NCBI RefSeq assembly: GCF_900637205.1
Contig: NZ_LR134355.1
Coordinates: 5,146,001 to 5,210,000, forward strand
Reading direction: 5' to 3'
DNA: 64,000 nt
From: Mycolicibacterium chitae
GTDB taxonomy: Bacteria > Actinomycetota > Actinomycetes > Mycobacteriales > Mycobacteriaceae
Of the stretch, positions 9,438 to 18,860 are shown one piece after another (within the stretch, counting starts at the first letter, position 1; every line of letters starts with the position of its first letter). The position numbers were made by a program, and so were the translations under genes. The notes beneath the pieces are model-generated. The model was given only the letters and a program-made list of their open reading frames with translations, ran no database searches and was not told the DNA's origin.

Positions 9438-10706
9438 TCACGCGAGACGCCTCGAACCGGCGAACTCTTCCACCACGTCGGCCGCGTGGACCACGCTTTC
9501 GGCAGGTGAGGTCATGCGGTCCGCAAGGTCGCGGGCTCTGGTGGCGTATCCCGGATCGAGGATGCGGTGCAAGTCCTGTGTCATCGTTGCACGGTTGCTT
9601 TTCGAGAAGCGGCGCGTGGTACCGATTTTCATCTTCTTGATCTGTCCTCCCCAGAGCGCCTGATTGGCGTCCATCGACAGGACCAGGGTGGGTACTCCCG
9701 CCCGCATGCTCGCGGCCGTCGTGCCGGATCCGCCGTGATGGACCACTGCCCGGCACAGCGGGAAGATCGCCGCGTAGTTCACGGCGCCAACCACCTTCAC
9801 ATGTTCAGCGTGCGACACTTCGCTGAAGTCGCTCCATCCGGCACACACCAGCGCGCGCTCACCCAACTCCGCGCACGCCGAGGAGATCATCTCCACAGTG
9901 TCCTCGGGTGACTCGACGGGCATACTGCCGAACCCGAAGCAGATCGGCGGCGTACCGGTCGCGATCCATGCTGCCACCTCATCGTCGGCCTCGGTCGACA
10001 TGGTCATCGTCAACGCACCGACGAAGGGTCGCTGGTCGCGACATTCGGCCCATTCGACCGCCAAGCCCGGGAAAGCAGCCGCATCGTAGGCCTGGATCTC
10101 CAGAGAATTCCGCGCGGTGATCCGCCGTGAGGTCGGTCCCGTTGCCCTGGGCAGACGGAGGTCTCGCCGCTGTGCGTCCTCGACCTTCTTGTTCAGTCGC
10201 CAACCCACCCAATCAAACGCTTTCATCGACCATCGGCCGAGCTTGGCCGGCAAGAAGGTGACGAGCTGACCATTGGGCCGCATCGGGACGTGATGCAGGG
10301 TGGCCAACGGAATATCGTGGTACTCCGCGACGTTGGCCGCGGGCTCCTGGTAACTCTGCCCCGCCAATATCACATCTGCACCGTCGGCCGCGGTCTTCAA
10401 CGTCGCCGCCATCTGGGCCCACGCCGTGTCGCTGAGCTCCCACATCTCACGCCACAACCGCCGGATATCGCCCACCCGCCAAAACTTGTGCAGCGCGAAC
10501 TTCCAGAAGTTGCGGTAGACGTCGAGCCACGTCTTCGTGTCCAGCCCGTATGCCACCGTTTCCAGCCCGGCTGACTCGGTGAACCCCATCAGATCCGGGG
10601 GCACTGCCATCAGCACGGTGTGCCCCCGGCGTTGTAACTCGCGACCCACGAAGATCGAAGGCTCGATATCGCCACGGGTGCCGTAGCTGGCCAGGACGAA
10701 CTTCAT
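9438..10706 (-). CDS. GT1/GT28-family glycosyltransferase (GPL)
   Basis: About 422 residues, from an ATG at 10706 preceded by GGGGTGGG; the frame is open further upstream, but the N-terminus MKFVLASYGTRGDIEP is exactly where this family begins. The GTRGD(I/V)xP loop and the C-terminal nucleotide-sugar motif VVHHGGSGTTAASMRAG place it with mycobacterial GPL glycosyltransferases (Gtf) and vancomycin-type GTs. It should transfer 6-deoxytalose or rhamnose from a dTDP-sugar to the lipopeptide. Other GPL loci carry two or three such genes; only one is in this window. The rmlA gene at 18861 is the matching donor-sugar gene. Confidence 0.9.
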   Translation of the reverse strand: MKFVLASYGTRGDIEPSIFVGRELQRRGHTVLMAVPPDLMGFTESAGLETVAYGLDTKTWLDVYRNFWKFALHKFWRVGDIRRLWREMWELSDTAWAQMAATLKTAADGADVILAGQSYQEPAANVAEYHDIPLATLHHVPMRPNGQLVTFLPAKLGRWSMKAFDWVGWRLNKKVEDAQRRDLRLPRATGPTSRRITARNSLEIQAYDAAAFPGLAVEWAECRDQRPFVGALTMTMSTEADDEVAAWIATGTPPICFGFGSMPVESPEDTVEMISSACAELGERALVCAGWSDFSEVSHAEHVKVVGAVNYAAIFPLCRAVVHHGGSGTTAASMRAGVPTLVLSMDANQALWGGQIKKMKIGTTRRFSKSNRATMTQDLHRILDPGYATRARDLADRMTSPAESVVHAADVVEEFAGSRRLA

Positions 10707-10770
10707 CGCGTACCCACCCCTCTCGCCCGTGGCCTCGACGACCGCACCATCCTCAGCATCGGCATGGCCA

Positions 10771-11577
10771 TCAATCCTTGCGCCAGAACACCCCGGTGCC
10801 GTCGATCTCGATAATCTCGGCCGAGATGCCGTGCTTGGCACGGTAATCCGTGACGGCTTGTCGACATCCGTCGATGGCGTGGTAGTCGTCGACGATGCAG
10901 AATCCGCCGGGTGACAACCGCGAGTAGAGACCGTCGAGCGCCTGAATCGTGGATTCGTAGAGGTCGCCATCGAGCCGCAACACCGCGATCCGGTCAATCG
11001 GGGCGTCGCCCAGCGTGTCTTTGAACCAACCGGGCAGAAAACGCACCTGGCCGTCCAGCAACCCGTACCGCTCGAAATTCGCCCTGACGTCCTTCTCCGC
11101 GACCGCCAGAATCGGCGCCGCGAGATACAGTCGGTCACCCTTGTCGGCCTTGTACTTCGCCGTATCCGGCGGCGGCACACCGGCAAACGAGTCTGCCAAC
11201 CAGACGCATCGAGTCTGATCGCCGTACGCCGCCAATACCGCCCGCATCAGGATGGATGCCCCGCCACGCCAGACGCCGCACTCGACCAAGTCACCCGGTA
11301 CGTCCTCGGCCAAGACTGTCTCGACGCACTGTTGAAGACTGGTGAGCCGCTTCATGCCGATCATCGTCAGAGCGTCGGCAGGCCAATCCAACCCCAGATC
11401 GCGCTTACGTCGATCAAACGGACGCTTACGCGCCAACATGATGTTGCCGACCTTGAAGATCGGGCGATGGAGCTTGCTCCATCCCACCGGCACCAATTCA
11501 TCGCTTCCATACCTGGTCAGATCCTGCCGGAGCAGGTCCAAATAGGCGGATCGGCTATCACGCTCAGTTACGGTCAA
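10771..11577 (-). CDS. TylF-family methyltransferase, MtfD/Rmt3-like
   Basis: A 268-residue macrocin-O-methyltransferase family protein from a more distant branch than the tandem pair at 6.5-8.3 kb. It shows GDLVECGVWRGGASILMRA, VWLADSFAGVP, RIAVLRLDGDLYEST and FCIVDDYHAI. The start appears to be TTG at 11577, with AGGGA about 8 nt upstream. It precedes the glycosyltransferase by 64 bp on the same strand. By family and context it is probably a rhamnosyl O-methyltransferase of the GPL pathway; the 3-O position is a guess from resemblance to MtfD-type enzymes. Confidence 0.85.
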   Translation of the reverse strand: MTVTERDSRSAYLDLLRQDLTRYGSDELVPVGWSKLHRPIFKVGNIMLARKRPFDRRKRDLGLDWPADALTMIGMKRLTSLQQCVETVLAEDVPGDLVECGVWRGGASILMRAVLAAYGDQTRCVWLADSFAGVPPPDTAKYKADKGDRLYLAAPILAVAEKDVRANFERYGLLDGQVRFLPGWFKDTLGDAPIDRIAVLRLDGDLYESTIQALDGLYSRLSPGGFCIVDDYHAIDGCRQAVTDYRAKHGISAEIIEIDGTGVFWRKD

Positions 11578-11713
11578 AACTGTTCCCTATCTCGATACCT
11601 GCGACCCACTGCCAACCCTAACCCCGCAACCTCACGTTAGCGGGCTTTCTGAAATTGCCCGCATCCGTTGTCGCGGCGCGGTTTTGGGTGCTCATATGAG
11701 TTCCGTGCGGCAG

Positions 11714-11778
11714 AATGCATTTTGGGCGAACGTTTCGGATTCCACCAACTCCTGCACGATTAGGTGAAATGCGCATTT
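11714..11778. promoter_or_regulatory. Paired palindromes in promoter region of gtf/methyltransferase operon
   Basis: The 247-bp spacer upstream of the TylF-type gene at 11577 is AT-richer than its surroundings. It contains AATGCATT (11714-11721) and the perfect 12-bp palindrome AAATGCGCATTT (11767-11778). A small GC hairpin (GCGGGC...GCCCGC, 11640-11662) lies nearer the gene. These look like operator and attenuator candidates for the leftward operon. No promoter hexamers can be assigned with confidence. Confidence 0.3.
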
Positions 11779-11824
11779 ACGCGCTTGCTGGCAAATAATC
11801 CCACTCGGCCCGACAGCCAAGACG

Positions 11825-12643
11825 CTAGCTGAAGGAGGCCCTGGGTAGTGGCTTCGAATCTTTTGCTCGATGCACCACCACCACGGAATCGAACACCTCG
11901 ATCCGATCGATGATCGTCGCCGCGAGCGGCACCTGCATTTCCCTGACCCGCTTAGGATGCCCTTCCATCAGATGGAAGACCGACTTCATCTGCATGTAGT
12001 GGGCGTGCATCGCATCCATCAGCCACTTGGTGAAGTCGATGAACGATTCGGGTTGATCCCGGTAGGGCGTCCAGTAGTTGGCACAGACATCCTCGACGAT
12101 GTAGACGCCGCCGGGCTTGAGCCGGGGGAAGAGGTACTGGAACGACGTGATCATCTGGTGGGGCGTATGGCCACCGTCGTCGAGCACCGTGTCGAAGGTA
12201 CCGAACTCCTCGAGGACGCTGCTCAGGAAGGCGGTGTCGGTCTGGTCCCCCACCCGCACATGGATGTCCCGTGCGGCGTCGTCGTACTGGGTGACCTTCG
12301 GGTTGATGTCGAGGCCCACGATGGTGGCGTCAGGCAGGTACTGCCGCCACATCTGCAGCGAACCGCCCCGGTCCACACCGATCTCGAGCATCCGTTCTGT
12401 ATGGCCCAACGCCTGCTCGTAGATGGGTAGATAGTGCCGGAGCTTATGGATGTCGCCGGTGGTCTCGAAGATCCGTCCGATCGCGGAGTCTTCAGGAGGA
12501 CCATCCTCGGCGCGCATGCCTACCGGGCGCGCCAAATCCGGGCCCAATACCTCGAGCATCCGCCGCCGACCCCGGAAGGGATAGCGACGGGTGATGAACG
12601 GCGCCTTCGGTTGCAATGCCAGGCGGAAGAGAGCCATAGTCAC
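11825..12643 (-). CDS. SAM-dependent methyltransferase (Fmt-like candidate)
   Basis: A 272-residue class I methyltransferase. It has MLEIGVDRGGSLQMW (SAM loop), ATIVGLDINP, FDTVLDDGGHTPHQM and LKPGGVYIVEDV, features of the CmcI/MycE-like family. The start is GTG at 12643 or ATG at 12637, both downstream of GGGGA. GPL loci contain a fatty-acid O-methyltransferase (Fmt) acting on the lipid 3-hydroxyl as well as rhamnosyl methyltransferases. This gene differs from the TylF types and is a candidate Fmt, but the assignment rests only on context. Confidence 0.8.
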   Translation of the reverse strand: MTMALFRLALQPKAPFITRRYPFRGRRRMLEVLGPDLARPVGMRAEDGPPEDSAIGRIFETTGDIHKLRHYLPIYEQALGHTERMLEIGVDRGGSLQMWRQYLPDATIVGLDINPKVTQYDDAARDIHVRVGDQTDTAFLSSVLEEFGTFDTVLDDGGHTPHQMITSFQYLFPRLKPGGVYIVEDVCANYWTPYRDQPESFIDFTKWLMDAMHAHYMQMKSVFHLMEGHPKRVREMQVPLAATIIDRIEVFDSVVVVHRAKDSKPLPRASFS

Positions 12644-12801
12644 GAAATCCCCTGTTGATGAATAGAAGTCAGATCACATCGATATCCGGTCAATGCCTTG
12701 GGGTGAAGACTACCCGCGATATCCGGCAACCCTGCCAGATGCTGTTCTGGGCCTACGGCTGGGTGGCCGCGTCCCGATCCAGTCGGCATCCGCGGTCCGA
12801 A

Positions 12802-13902
12802 TCAGAGCCCGGGCTCGGTGGCGGCGCGCGGACTCACCCCCAGAGGGTCCGTCGACGACAGGAGACGTTTGCGCTTCATCCGGTTCTTCAGATCCAGTGC
12901 GCGCTTCTCGACCAGGAACCAGCTCGCCGCGGCCATCGGCAACGTCGCGGCCGTGGAGACGACGAAGAACACGAACGGATTCAGATTGGACAGGCCCGCG
13001 ACCGCCAGCAACTGCTGGATGGGGAACGCGTAAATGTACATTCCGTAAGAGATGTCGGTACGCACGTTCATGCGGTTGCTCTTCACGAGGATGCCAGAGA
13101 CGACGACGGCATACGCCAAGGGCAGCCCACCGATCAGGCGATAGTCGGGCATGGTGCCGGCCACCGCGACGATGGCGGCACATACCGCGACCAGTGACCA
13201 CCGCGCTGGGATGACATCGCGCCATTGGTAGAGGGCAGCGCCCGCCGAGAACATGATGGCGGTGCGCATGGCCAGCTGCGGAATCGTCCACTCACCGGGG
13301 AATGTCAGCGGCGGCAGCATTGCCGCCCCGGCTGTCGCCAGCACCAGGATCACCGGAGACACCCATCGGAACTTGGCGAGTCCGACAATGCCCAACCCAG
13401 CCACCGCGAGATAGCACATCAGCTCCCAGATGAGGGACCACAACGAGGCATTCCAGATGCCCGCGAAGGGGATATCGGCTGGCGTTCCGGCCACATCGAA
13501 TTGGAGGTGGATCACTCCGAGGTTCTTCAAGACGTAATCGACCGGCGCACTGGACAGCAGCAGCTTCATCGGTGATCCGCCCTGGATGGCTACGCTGAGC
13601 GGAGCGATGACGAACGCCGTCAGCAACAGGCAGACGTAGAAGCCAGGGAGGATCCGCAGCGCACGAGCGAGGACATAGTCGCGCACGTGGGGATCGCGTA
13701 GCCAACTCGCAGTGATGAGGAATCCGGATAGTGCGAAGAACCCGTCGACTCCCACCGAGAAGAGCAGTTGCAGAACCGCCGGGGAGTACACGACATGGCC
13801 GGTCACCGGGAACGAGTGGAAGAGGATCACTTCGGTCGCCAACACGAGTCGAAGCGCATTGAGCGCATTATTTCGCGGATCGAATGCAATCCCGAGCTTC
13901 AT
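12802..13902 (-). CDS. Membrane O-acyltransferase (acyltransferase-3 family, Atf-like)
   Basis: A 366-residue multi-pass membrane protein. It starts with LNALRLVLATEVILFHSFPV, containing the conserved H, followed by VGVDGFFALSGFLIT and several hydrophobic helices, and ends in a basic tail. These are hallmarks of acyltransferase family 3, which transfers acetyl or other acyl groups to sugar hydroxyls across the membrane. The ATG at 13902 follows GGGAGGCGG. In mycobacterial GPL loci the Atf proteins acetylate the 6-deoxytalose, and that is the likely role here. Confidence 0.88.
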   Translation of the reverse strand: MKLGIAFDPRNNALNALRLVLATEVILFHSFPVTGHVVYSPAVLQLLFSVGVDGFFALSGFLITASWLRDPHVRDYVLARALRILPGFYVCLLLTAFVIAPLSVAIQGGSPMKLLLSSAPVDYVLKNLGVIHLQFDVAGTPADIPFAGIWNASLWSLIWELMCYLAVAGLGIVGLAKFRWVSPVILVLATAGAAMLPPLTFPGEWTIPQLAMRTAIMFSAGAALYQWRDVIPARWSLVAVCAAIVAVAGTMPDYRLIGGLPLAYAVVVSGILVKSNRMNVRTDISYGMYIYAFPIQQLLAVAGLSNLNPFVFFVVSTAATLPMAAASWFLVEKRALDLKNRMKRKRLLSSTDPLGVSPRAATEPGL

Positions 13903-14072
13903 CCGCCTCCCTAAGCTTCCGATATCGCCGGGTCATAGTATCGCCAGACCAATTCGGGCCGTGCAGGTTTCACGGACTTGATCGATTGACTGCGGGGAGA
14001 TCCATTCGCCATTGATGTTGATGTGCGTCAGTGACCGAGGTCAGCGCTCGATCAAGCAGGCCATTCCGGTTG

Positions 14073-15131
14073 CTAGGAGTTCTCGATCCATTCCAGAAGC
14101 GCCGGCAGACCATCGGCGAGCGACCACTTCGGCCGCCAATCGAGGGCGCTGATTGCGGGCTCGAGTTCGCAACTCGCTGCGCGTACGTCACCGTCACGAA
14201 ACTTCGGGACCACCACGGGCTCCGGGGCCGAACAGATGCGGGCAACTTCGCGGGCCAACTCGTGGATGGTGGTTGCGTTTCCGGAACCGATGTCCAGGCA
14301 GCGCTGTCCGCGCGCGGGTGAACGGACTGCGCTGAACAGAGCCTCGACGACGTCATCGATGAAGACGAAGTCGCGCACGATCCGGCCGTCCTCGTAGACC
14401 TCCAACGTCTCACCGGCCCGCGCCAATCGCGCGAAGAGCGCCACGATCCCGGTATACGAATTGGTAAGTGACTGCCCGGGTCCGTACACGTTCTGCAGTC
14501 GCAACACACTGAGGTTGGTGTCATGCGCCGCGGCCCAGGCGGCAAGTAGGTGCTCCTGTGCAAGCTTCGTCGCGGCGTAGATATTGGTAGGTCGCGGCTC
14601 AGTGAGGCTGGCACGGCTGGGAATTGGTATCGCGGGGCCGCCTTCGGGCCCCTGCGGGTCCCAACTGCCGGCCACAAGCTGGGCATGACTACGCGGCAGC
14701 GGATAGAAGGTTTGCGCTCCGACCCGCCAGGATCCTTCACCATATACGGCCCTTGATGACGCCAATACCAGCTGCTCGGGGACCATGCCGGAGCGACTCA
14801 GCGCGTCCAGTAGCTGAGTGGTTCCCACCACGTTGACCGAGCCGTGGCGCGTTGCCTCGGAAAGAGATTGCGCTGTACCGGTTTCAGCTGCCAGATGGAC
14901 GATTTGAGAGGGCTTGAACAGGCGAAGCACGGCGTCCCAGTCCGGGGCATGAGTGACATCACCGGTGAACAGTCGCACCGACTGCGGCAGGCTGATGTCC
15001 CCGCTCCCGGAGTGCACCTGTGGATGCAAGACATCCATCACGGCAACGTCGTAGCCGGATGCCACAAGAAGAGACGAAAGCGCAGAACCGATGAACCCTG
15101 CTCCGCCGGTGATCAGTACGGACCTAGCCAT
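14073..15131 (-). CDS. NAD-dependent sugar epimerase/dehydratase
   Basis: A 352-residue extended SDR. It has GGAGFIGSAL at residues 8-17 (NAD binding), VHLAAETGTAQS, the active-site serine region LASSRAVYGEG, and Y/K in IYAATKLAQEHL. It resembles GalE/RmlD/WbiI-type nucleotide-sugar epimerases and reductases. It starts at an ATG with GGGAGG about 13 bp upstream, rather than at an earlier in-frame codon at 15206. Next to the GPL acyltransferase it probably makes or converts a dTDP-deoxyhexose such as the 6-deoxytalose donor. The exact reaction is inferred. Confidence 0.83.
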   Translation of the reverse strand: MARSVLITGGAGFIGSALSSLLVASGYDVAVMDVLHPQVHSGSGDISLPQSVRLFTGDVTHAPDWDAVLRLFKPSQIVHLAAETGTAQSLSEATRHGSVNVVGTTQLLDALSRSGMVPEQLVLASSRAVYGEGSWRVGAQTFYPLPRSHAQLVAGSWDPQGPEGGPAIPIPSRASLTEPRPTNIYAATKLAQEHLLAAWAAAHDTNLSVLRLQNVYGPGQSLTNSYTGIVALFARLARAGETLEVYEDGRIVRDFVFIDDVVEALFSAVRSPARGQRCLDIGSGNATTIHELAREVARICSAPEPVVVPKFRDGDVRAASCELEPAISALDWRPKWSLADGLPALLEWIENS

Positions 15132-15385
15132 TTGTCGGTGACACCTCCCGTGCGACTGCAGAGTCAGACAGCAACCGCACGCGCCCAGGGGTGCAGTCCA
15201 GGTCATGGTAACGGCGGTACGTTAGGCGGGAATACTGAGGTGCCGGAAGTCCGCTGGCGGGTGTCTGCGTCCCGCCGCCGGCATTCCCACTTTGACTCTC
15301 GAGGCGGTAGGAGCGTGCGTAGAGTGACGGCCGACCGAATGTAAGGAACTGAGGCGCTGATTCACGTCCAGGCAAGGGGGCCGTC

Positions 15386-16222
15386 ATGGAGGGGTTCGCC
15401 GGGAAGGTGGCCGTCGTAACCGGAGCCGCCTCCGGAATCGGGCAGGCGATAGCCGTCGAACTGGCCCGTTCTGGCGCGAGACTGGCGATCAGCGACATCG
15501 ACAGTGTCGGCCTGGCTAGCACCGAAGCGATGCTCAAACACCTTGGTGCGCCAGTCAAATCTGACCGCCTGGACGTCACCGAGCGAGAGTCCCTGCATGC
15601 CTACGCCGATGCGGTGCACGACCACTTCGGTACGGTTAACCAAGTCTACAACAATGCTGGCATCGCATTTGCCGGCGACGTCGCATCCTCACAGCTCACC
15701 GATATCGAGCGGGTGCTACACGTCAACTTCTGGGGTGTCGTCAATGGGACAAAGGCGTTCCTACCCCACCTGATCACCTCGGGTGATGGCCACGTTGTGA
15801 ACATCTCGAGCTTGTTCGGGTTGTGCGCGGCGCCCGGCCAGGCCGCCTACGTCGCCTCGAAGTTTGCGGTCCGCGGGTTCACCGAGGCCCTACGTCTCGA
15901 GATGATCCTCAGCGGACATCGGGTGAACGTCACGGCTGTTCACCCAGGCGGCATAAAAACCGGACTCGCCCATCATGCCGACGGAGTGCCTGGTTTCGAC
16001 AAGGCCCTGAGTATCAGGGTATTTGACAAAGCGGCGATCACATCTGCGGAGACAGCGGCACAGAGAATCCTGACCGGGGTCCGTAAGAACAAAGCGCGAA
16101 TACTGGTTGGCCGAGACGCCAAAGCGCTCGACCTCCTCGTACGGCTGACCGGACCGGGCTACCTGCGATTGTTCGCCGCGGTGATCTCTCGCAAGAGATC
16201 GGCGCCGTCACCGCCCCATTGA
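15386..16222 (+). CDS. SDR family oxidoreductase
   Basis: A 278-residue classical short-chain dehydrogenase. It has TGAASGIGQA near residue 12, NNAGIAFAG near 90, and catalytic S/Y/K in NISSLFGL...YVASKFAVRG, with a C-terminal extension rich in Arg/Lys. It is transcribed divergently from the sugar epimerase across about 250 bp. Its substrate is unknown; it could reduce a keto group on the GPL lipid, or be an unrelated gene embedded in the locus. Confidence 0.85.
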   Translation: MEGFAGKVAVVTGAASGIGQAIAVELARSGARLAISDIDSVGLASTEAMLKHLGAPVKSDRLDVTERESLHAYADAVHDHFGTVNQVYNNAGIAFAGDVASSQLTDIERVLHVNFWGVVNGTKAFLPHLITSGDGHVVNISSLFGLCAAPGQAAYVASKFAVRGFTEALRLEMILSGHRVNVTAVHPGGIKTGLAHHADGVPGFDKALSIRVFDKAAITSAETAAQRILTGVRKNKARILVGRDAKALDLLVRLTGPGYLRLFAAVISRKRSAPSPPH

Positions 16223-16353
16223 CGACGCCGGGTCCCGCCCAGTCCAACCACCGTATCTGTGTCAGCTAATGTCAAGTCGCCCTGTCCACGGTCGGGATCG
16301 AGCAGAATGCAACGAGGGCAGTATTTTTGGCAACCGATGCCGACCTGGGCCGC

Positions 16354-17331
16354 TTACGCCCAGGTCCCCTTGCGCCGCCGCGCCATCGCCTGGATCTCGA
16401 ACACCGGCTTCATGATCGATGGCCGCGAAATCTTGTTCAACAGACTGTCGGTGTAGCGGCGGGAGCCCTCGAACGCGTTTCGGAAGGCGTGCTCATTCGC
16501 CTGGTATGCCCCGTACACCCGATCCAGCGCCGACGTATCCGGAAGCTGGTCCCCTGCGGCCGCCCGCGTGACCTCGTAGATCTCGGATATCCAATCGGAG
16601 CCGAACGGGTCGGTGACGGCTCCGTGGTGTCGTTCGTGTCGAAGATCGGGTGTCAGGAACTCTTCGATCGCGCGTTCATCCGGGCTGTCGAGGTCCATCG
16701 CCAGCGTTGTCGAGATCCGCTTGACTTCACGACGCCAATCGTCGAGCAGCTTCTCGTACTCGACGAAGACGCGCGGCATGCCACGCGACTGTCGCTCAGC
16801 AAGCAAGTTGTACTTCACCCACAGGGCGCTCGCGAGTTCCGGCGATGCGCGGCCGGCGGCACCCAATGACGCGATGACCTCCTGCGGGTGCCGCACCGAA
16901 ATCACCGCCGCAGGCTCGTATCCAGCTAAACGCGTTGCTTCGAACCACATCTCGGACAGCGCGGTGATGCGGAGCTCTTTGATCACGGTGTGCGGCGCGA
17001 CTGGCAATCGCTGGAGATACGCGACAATCTCGGCAATGTAGGCCGACTTGTCGCGCGGCTCGATCTCACCCTCCTCCAACAACCGCAGCGACGGATCCCA
17101 CCAGGAACTGCCCTGCCTGGCCAGGAACGCGCTGTTGAGGATGATCGATGCACGGGGCTCCCAGTAGCCGCGTCGATTGTGTTTGCCGGCTCCCAGCATC
17201 CCGTCGGGAAGCGCAGCGCCACTCAGCGACAGGACCCTCGTGAGAGCCGAGGTACCGGAACGGGCCACCCCCAGGACAAAGACGATGACGGGGCGCGGCG
17301 AAGTGCCGTTCTGTCCGTCCGGCACCGTCAT
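16354..17331 (-). CDS. Sulfotransferase family protein
   Basis: About 325 residues. The N-terminal P-loop-like 5'-phosphosulfate-binding motif VLGVARSGTSALTRVL and the downstream SVRHPQEVIASL (3'-phosphate-binding region) identify a PAPS-dependent sulfotransferase-like protein (Sulfotransfer_3 type). The ATG at 17331 has GGAG at good spacing; a GTG at 17340 is an alternative. It sits within the GPL tailoring genes, opposite the Gap-like gene. Sulfated GPLs have been described in some rapid growers, so sulfation of GPL is a reasonable hypothesis. Nothing in the sequence fixes the acceptor. Confidence 0.85.
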   Translation of the reverse strand: MTVPDGQNGTSPRPVIVFVLGVARSGTSALTRVLSLSGAALPDGMLGAGKHNRRGYWEPRASIILNSAFLARQGSSWWDPSLRLLEEGEIEPRDKSAYIAEIVAYLQRLPVAPHTVIKELRITALSEMWFEATRLAGYEPAAVISVRHPQEVIASLGAAGRASPELASALWVKYNLLAERQSRGMPRVFVEYEKLLDDWRREVKRISTTLAMDLDSPDERAIEEFLTPDLRHERHHGAVTDPFGSDWISEIYEVTRAAAGDQLPDTSALDRVYGAYQANEHAFRNAFEGSRRYTDSLLNKISRPSIMKPVFEIQAMARRRKGTWA

Positions 17332-17686
17332 GAACTCCACTCATCGTTATGGGCGGCACCCGCCGCGAGGACGCAGTATTGCACCGAGGCGTACCTGCAC
17401 TGATAACCGGCGTCGAACATGTAACCCCCAAAATCGTGGCGTCCCAAACCAATCGTGGCGATAGCGCCACTGTAGGTCAAGTGTCATCCACGATAGTCCG
17501 ATAGCCCGGCGGCGTATCGTCAATTATGCTGCCACGCACAGGCTCCGAGGTCGTCCGCACCTGCGACGGTAAGTTTGAGCCGATTACCCGCGGCTCTGCC
17601 TCTCAAAAGTTCTCGTGCGGCGCAGGCCGTTCGAGCACCCCCGATGGGACCCCAAAGGGGCTTGTAGGCAACGTCAACGGGGTAGC
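17332..17686. other. Divergent intergenic region
   Basis: This spacer lies between the leftward sulfotransferase and the rightward Gap-like gene and must hold both promoters. I see an AT-rich patch near 17515-17530 but no consensus hexamers and no supportable small gene. Confidence 0.4.
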
Positions 17687-18484
17687 GTGGCGGCGGTGTT
17701 GGGTTCGGTGCTGGCTGTGGCGGTTCTGGGGAACCTCAACCCGGTGCGCTTGGGGGTGGTCTTGTTACTTGTGACTCGGCCACGCCCGACACAGAACCTG
17801 ATCGCCTTCTGGATCGGGTGCTTGACCGCGACTTCGTTATCCCTGACTATCCCACTATTGGTGTTGAACCTCACGCCGATGTTCGAACCCGTGATGCGTG
17901 ATCTGGCGGACTCGGCGATGGGGTCCACCGTGGGTAAGGTGCAAATTGGGCTGGGTGTGTTGCTACTGTTGGTCGGCGCATTTTTGACCGCACGCCTTCG
18001 GAGCCGGCGGAAATCGGGTCCGCAAACTGCGCGCGGTGAACTTTCTTTCCTCGATCCGAACAGCACGCGCGTGACCGACCACCATTCGGCCGACGCCGGG
18101 CCTGCCACCACGACGGTCCGATCGGTGCTGCAGCGGGTGCTCGCCCCCGCCCGCAACGGGTGGAACAACGGCGCACTTTGGATCGCCTGCGTGATCGGGC
18201 TCGTAATGGGGCCGGCGCCCGAGATGATCCTCCTCGTACTGGCGATCATCGTGACTTCCGGAGCCACCGTAGGTGCGCAGGTCAGCGCCGTCATCGCGTA
18301 CGCTCTGGTGTTACTCGCCCTGGTCGAAACGGTGCTCGTGGGCAGCCTGCTGATGCCCGCAAGAACCGAGGCGGTCCTGCAGCGACTACGCAGCTGGACC
18401 ATCACTCATCGACGACAGATCCTGGTGGCCATTTTCACCGTGGCCGGTGCCTCCACCGTGCTCACTGGCATCAGTCGCGTTTGA
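17687..18484 (+). CDS. Gap-like GPL-addressing membrane protein
   Basis: About 265 residues from a GTG at 17687 with GGGG just upstream. The frame is open further upstream, but that part is not membrane-like. It is hydrophobic, with about six membrane segments: N-terminal VLGSVLAVAVLGNLNPVRLG, an intervening polar loop of about 50 residues near the middle, and paired C-terminal helices. This matches the Gap/SfLAP family of small integral membrane proteins that help move GPL to the mycobacterial surface. The location beside rmlA and the GPL genes supports that role. The molecular mechanism is not known from sequence. Confidence 0.8.
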   Translation: MAAVLGSVLAVAVLGNLNPVRLGVVLLLVTRPRPTQNLIAFWIGCLTATSLSLTIPLLVLNLTPMFEPVMRDLADSAMGSTVGKVQIGLGVLLLLVGAFLTARLRSRRKSGPQTARGELSFLDPNSTRVTDHHSADAGPATTTVRSVLQRVLAPARNGWNNGALWIACVIGLVMGPAPEMILLVLAIIVTSGATVGAQVSAVIAYALVLLALVETVLVGSLLMPARTEAVLQRLRSWTITHRRQILVAIFTVAGASTVLTGISRV

Positions 18485-18672
18485 GCCGTCGGGACTCCCG
18501 CAATCCGAGCTCTCGGCAGGCCGGCAGGCGACCTCGAGCGAGGTCCAGCAAATTCGCTGTCGCCGGCGAAATTTGCCCTACCGGGGCCGATGCGCCCGTC
18601 GACAGCCCCGGCAATCCAGACTGATGAAGCGCAGAGCCCTTGTTTCCCTGTTGTTTTGGCTGACCACTCACC

Positions 18673-18694
18673 TGCGGCCGCACAGTGCGGCCGC
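18673..18694. terminator. GC-rich inverted repeat in 376-bp spacer after Gap-like gene
   Basis: TGCGGCCGCA occurs twice, separated by CAG/GT, and can form a strong hairpin followed by a weak T-containing tail. It lies about 190 bp beyond the Gap-like gene and about 165 bp before rmlA. It may end transcription of the former. The rest of 18485-18860 shows no supportable gene. Confidence 0.4.
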
Positions 18695-18860
18695 ATTCTT
18701 GTGCGCAATATCAGCCCCGCATCGGGCCCGCCGTCAAGACCATTCAGTCGGCATTCTGGATCACACACGTTAAGGTGGCATGCGTGTTCCGCGACAACGA
18801 GCGTTGCTACAGGGACGGCCGCCGCCACGCCACTACCGAGTTCGCCGCCGGGTAGAAGGC

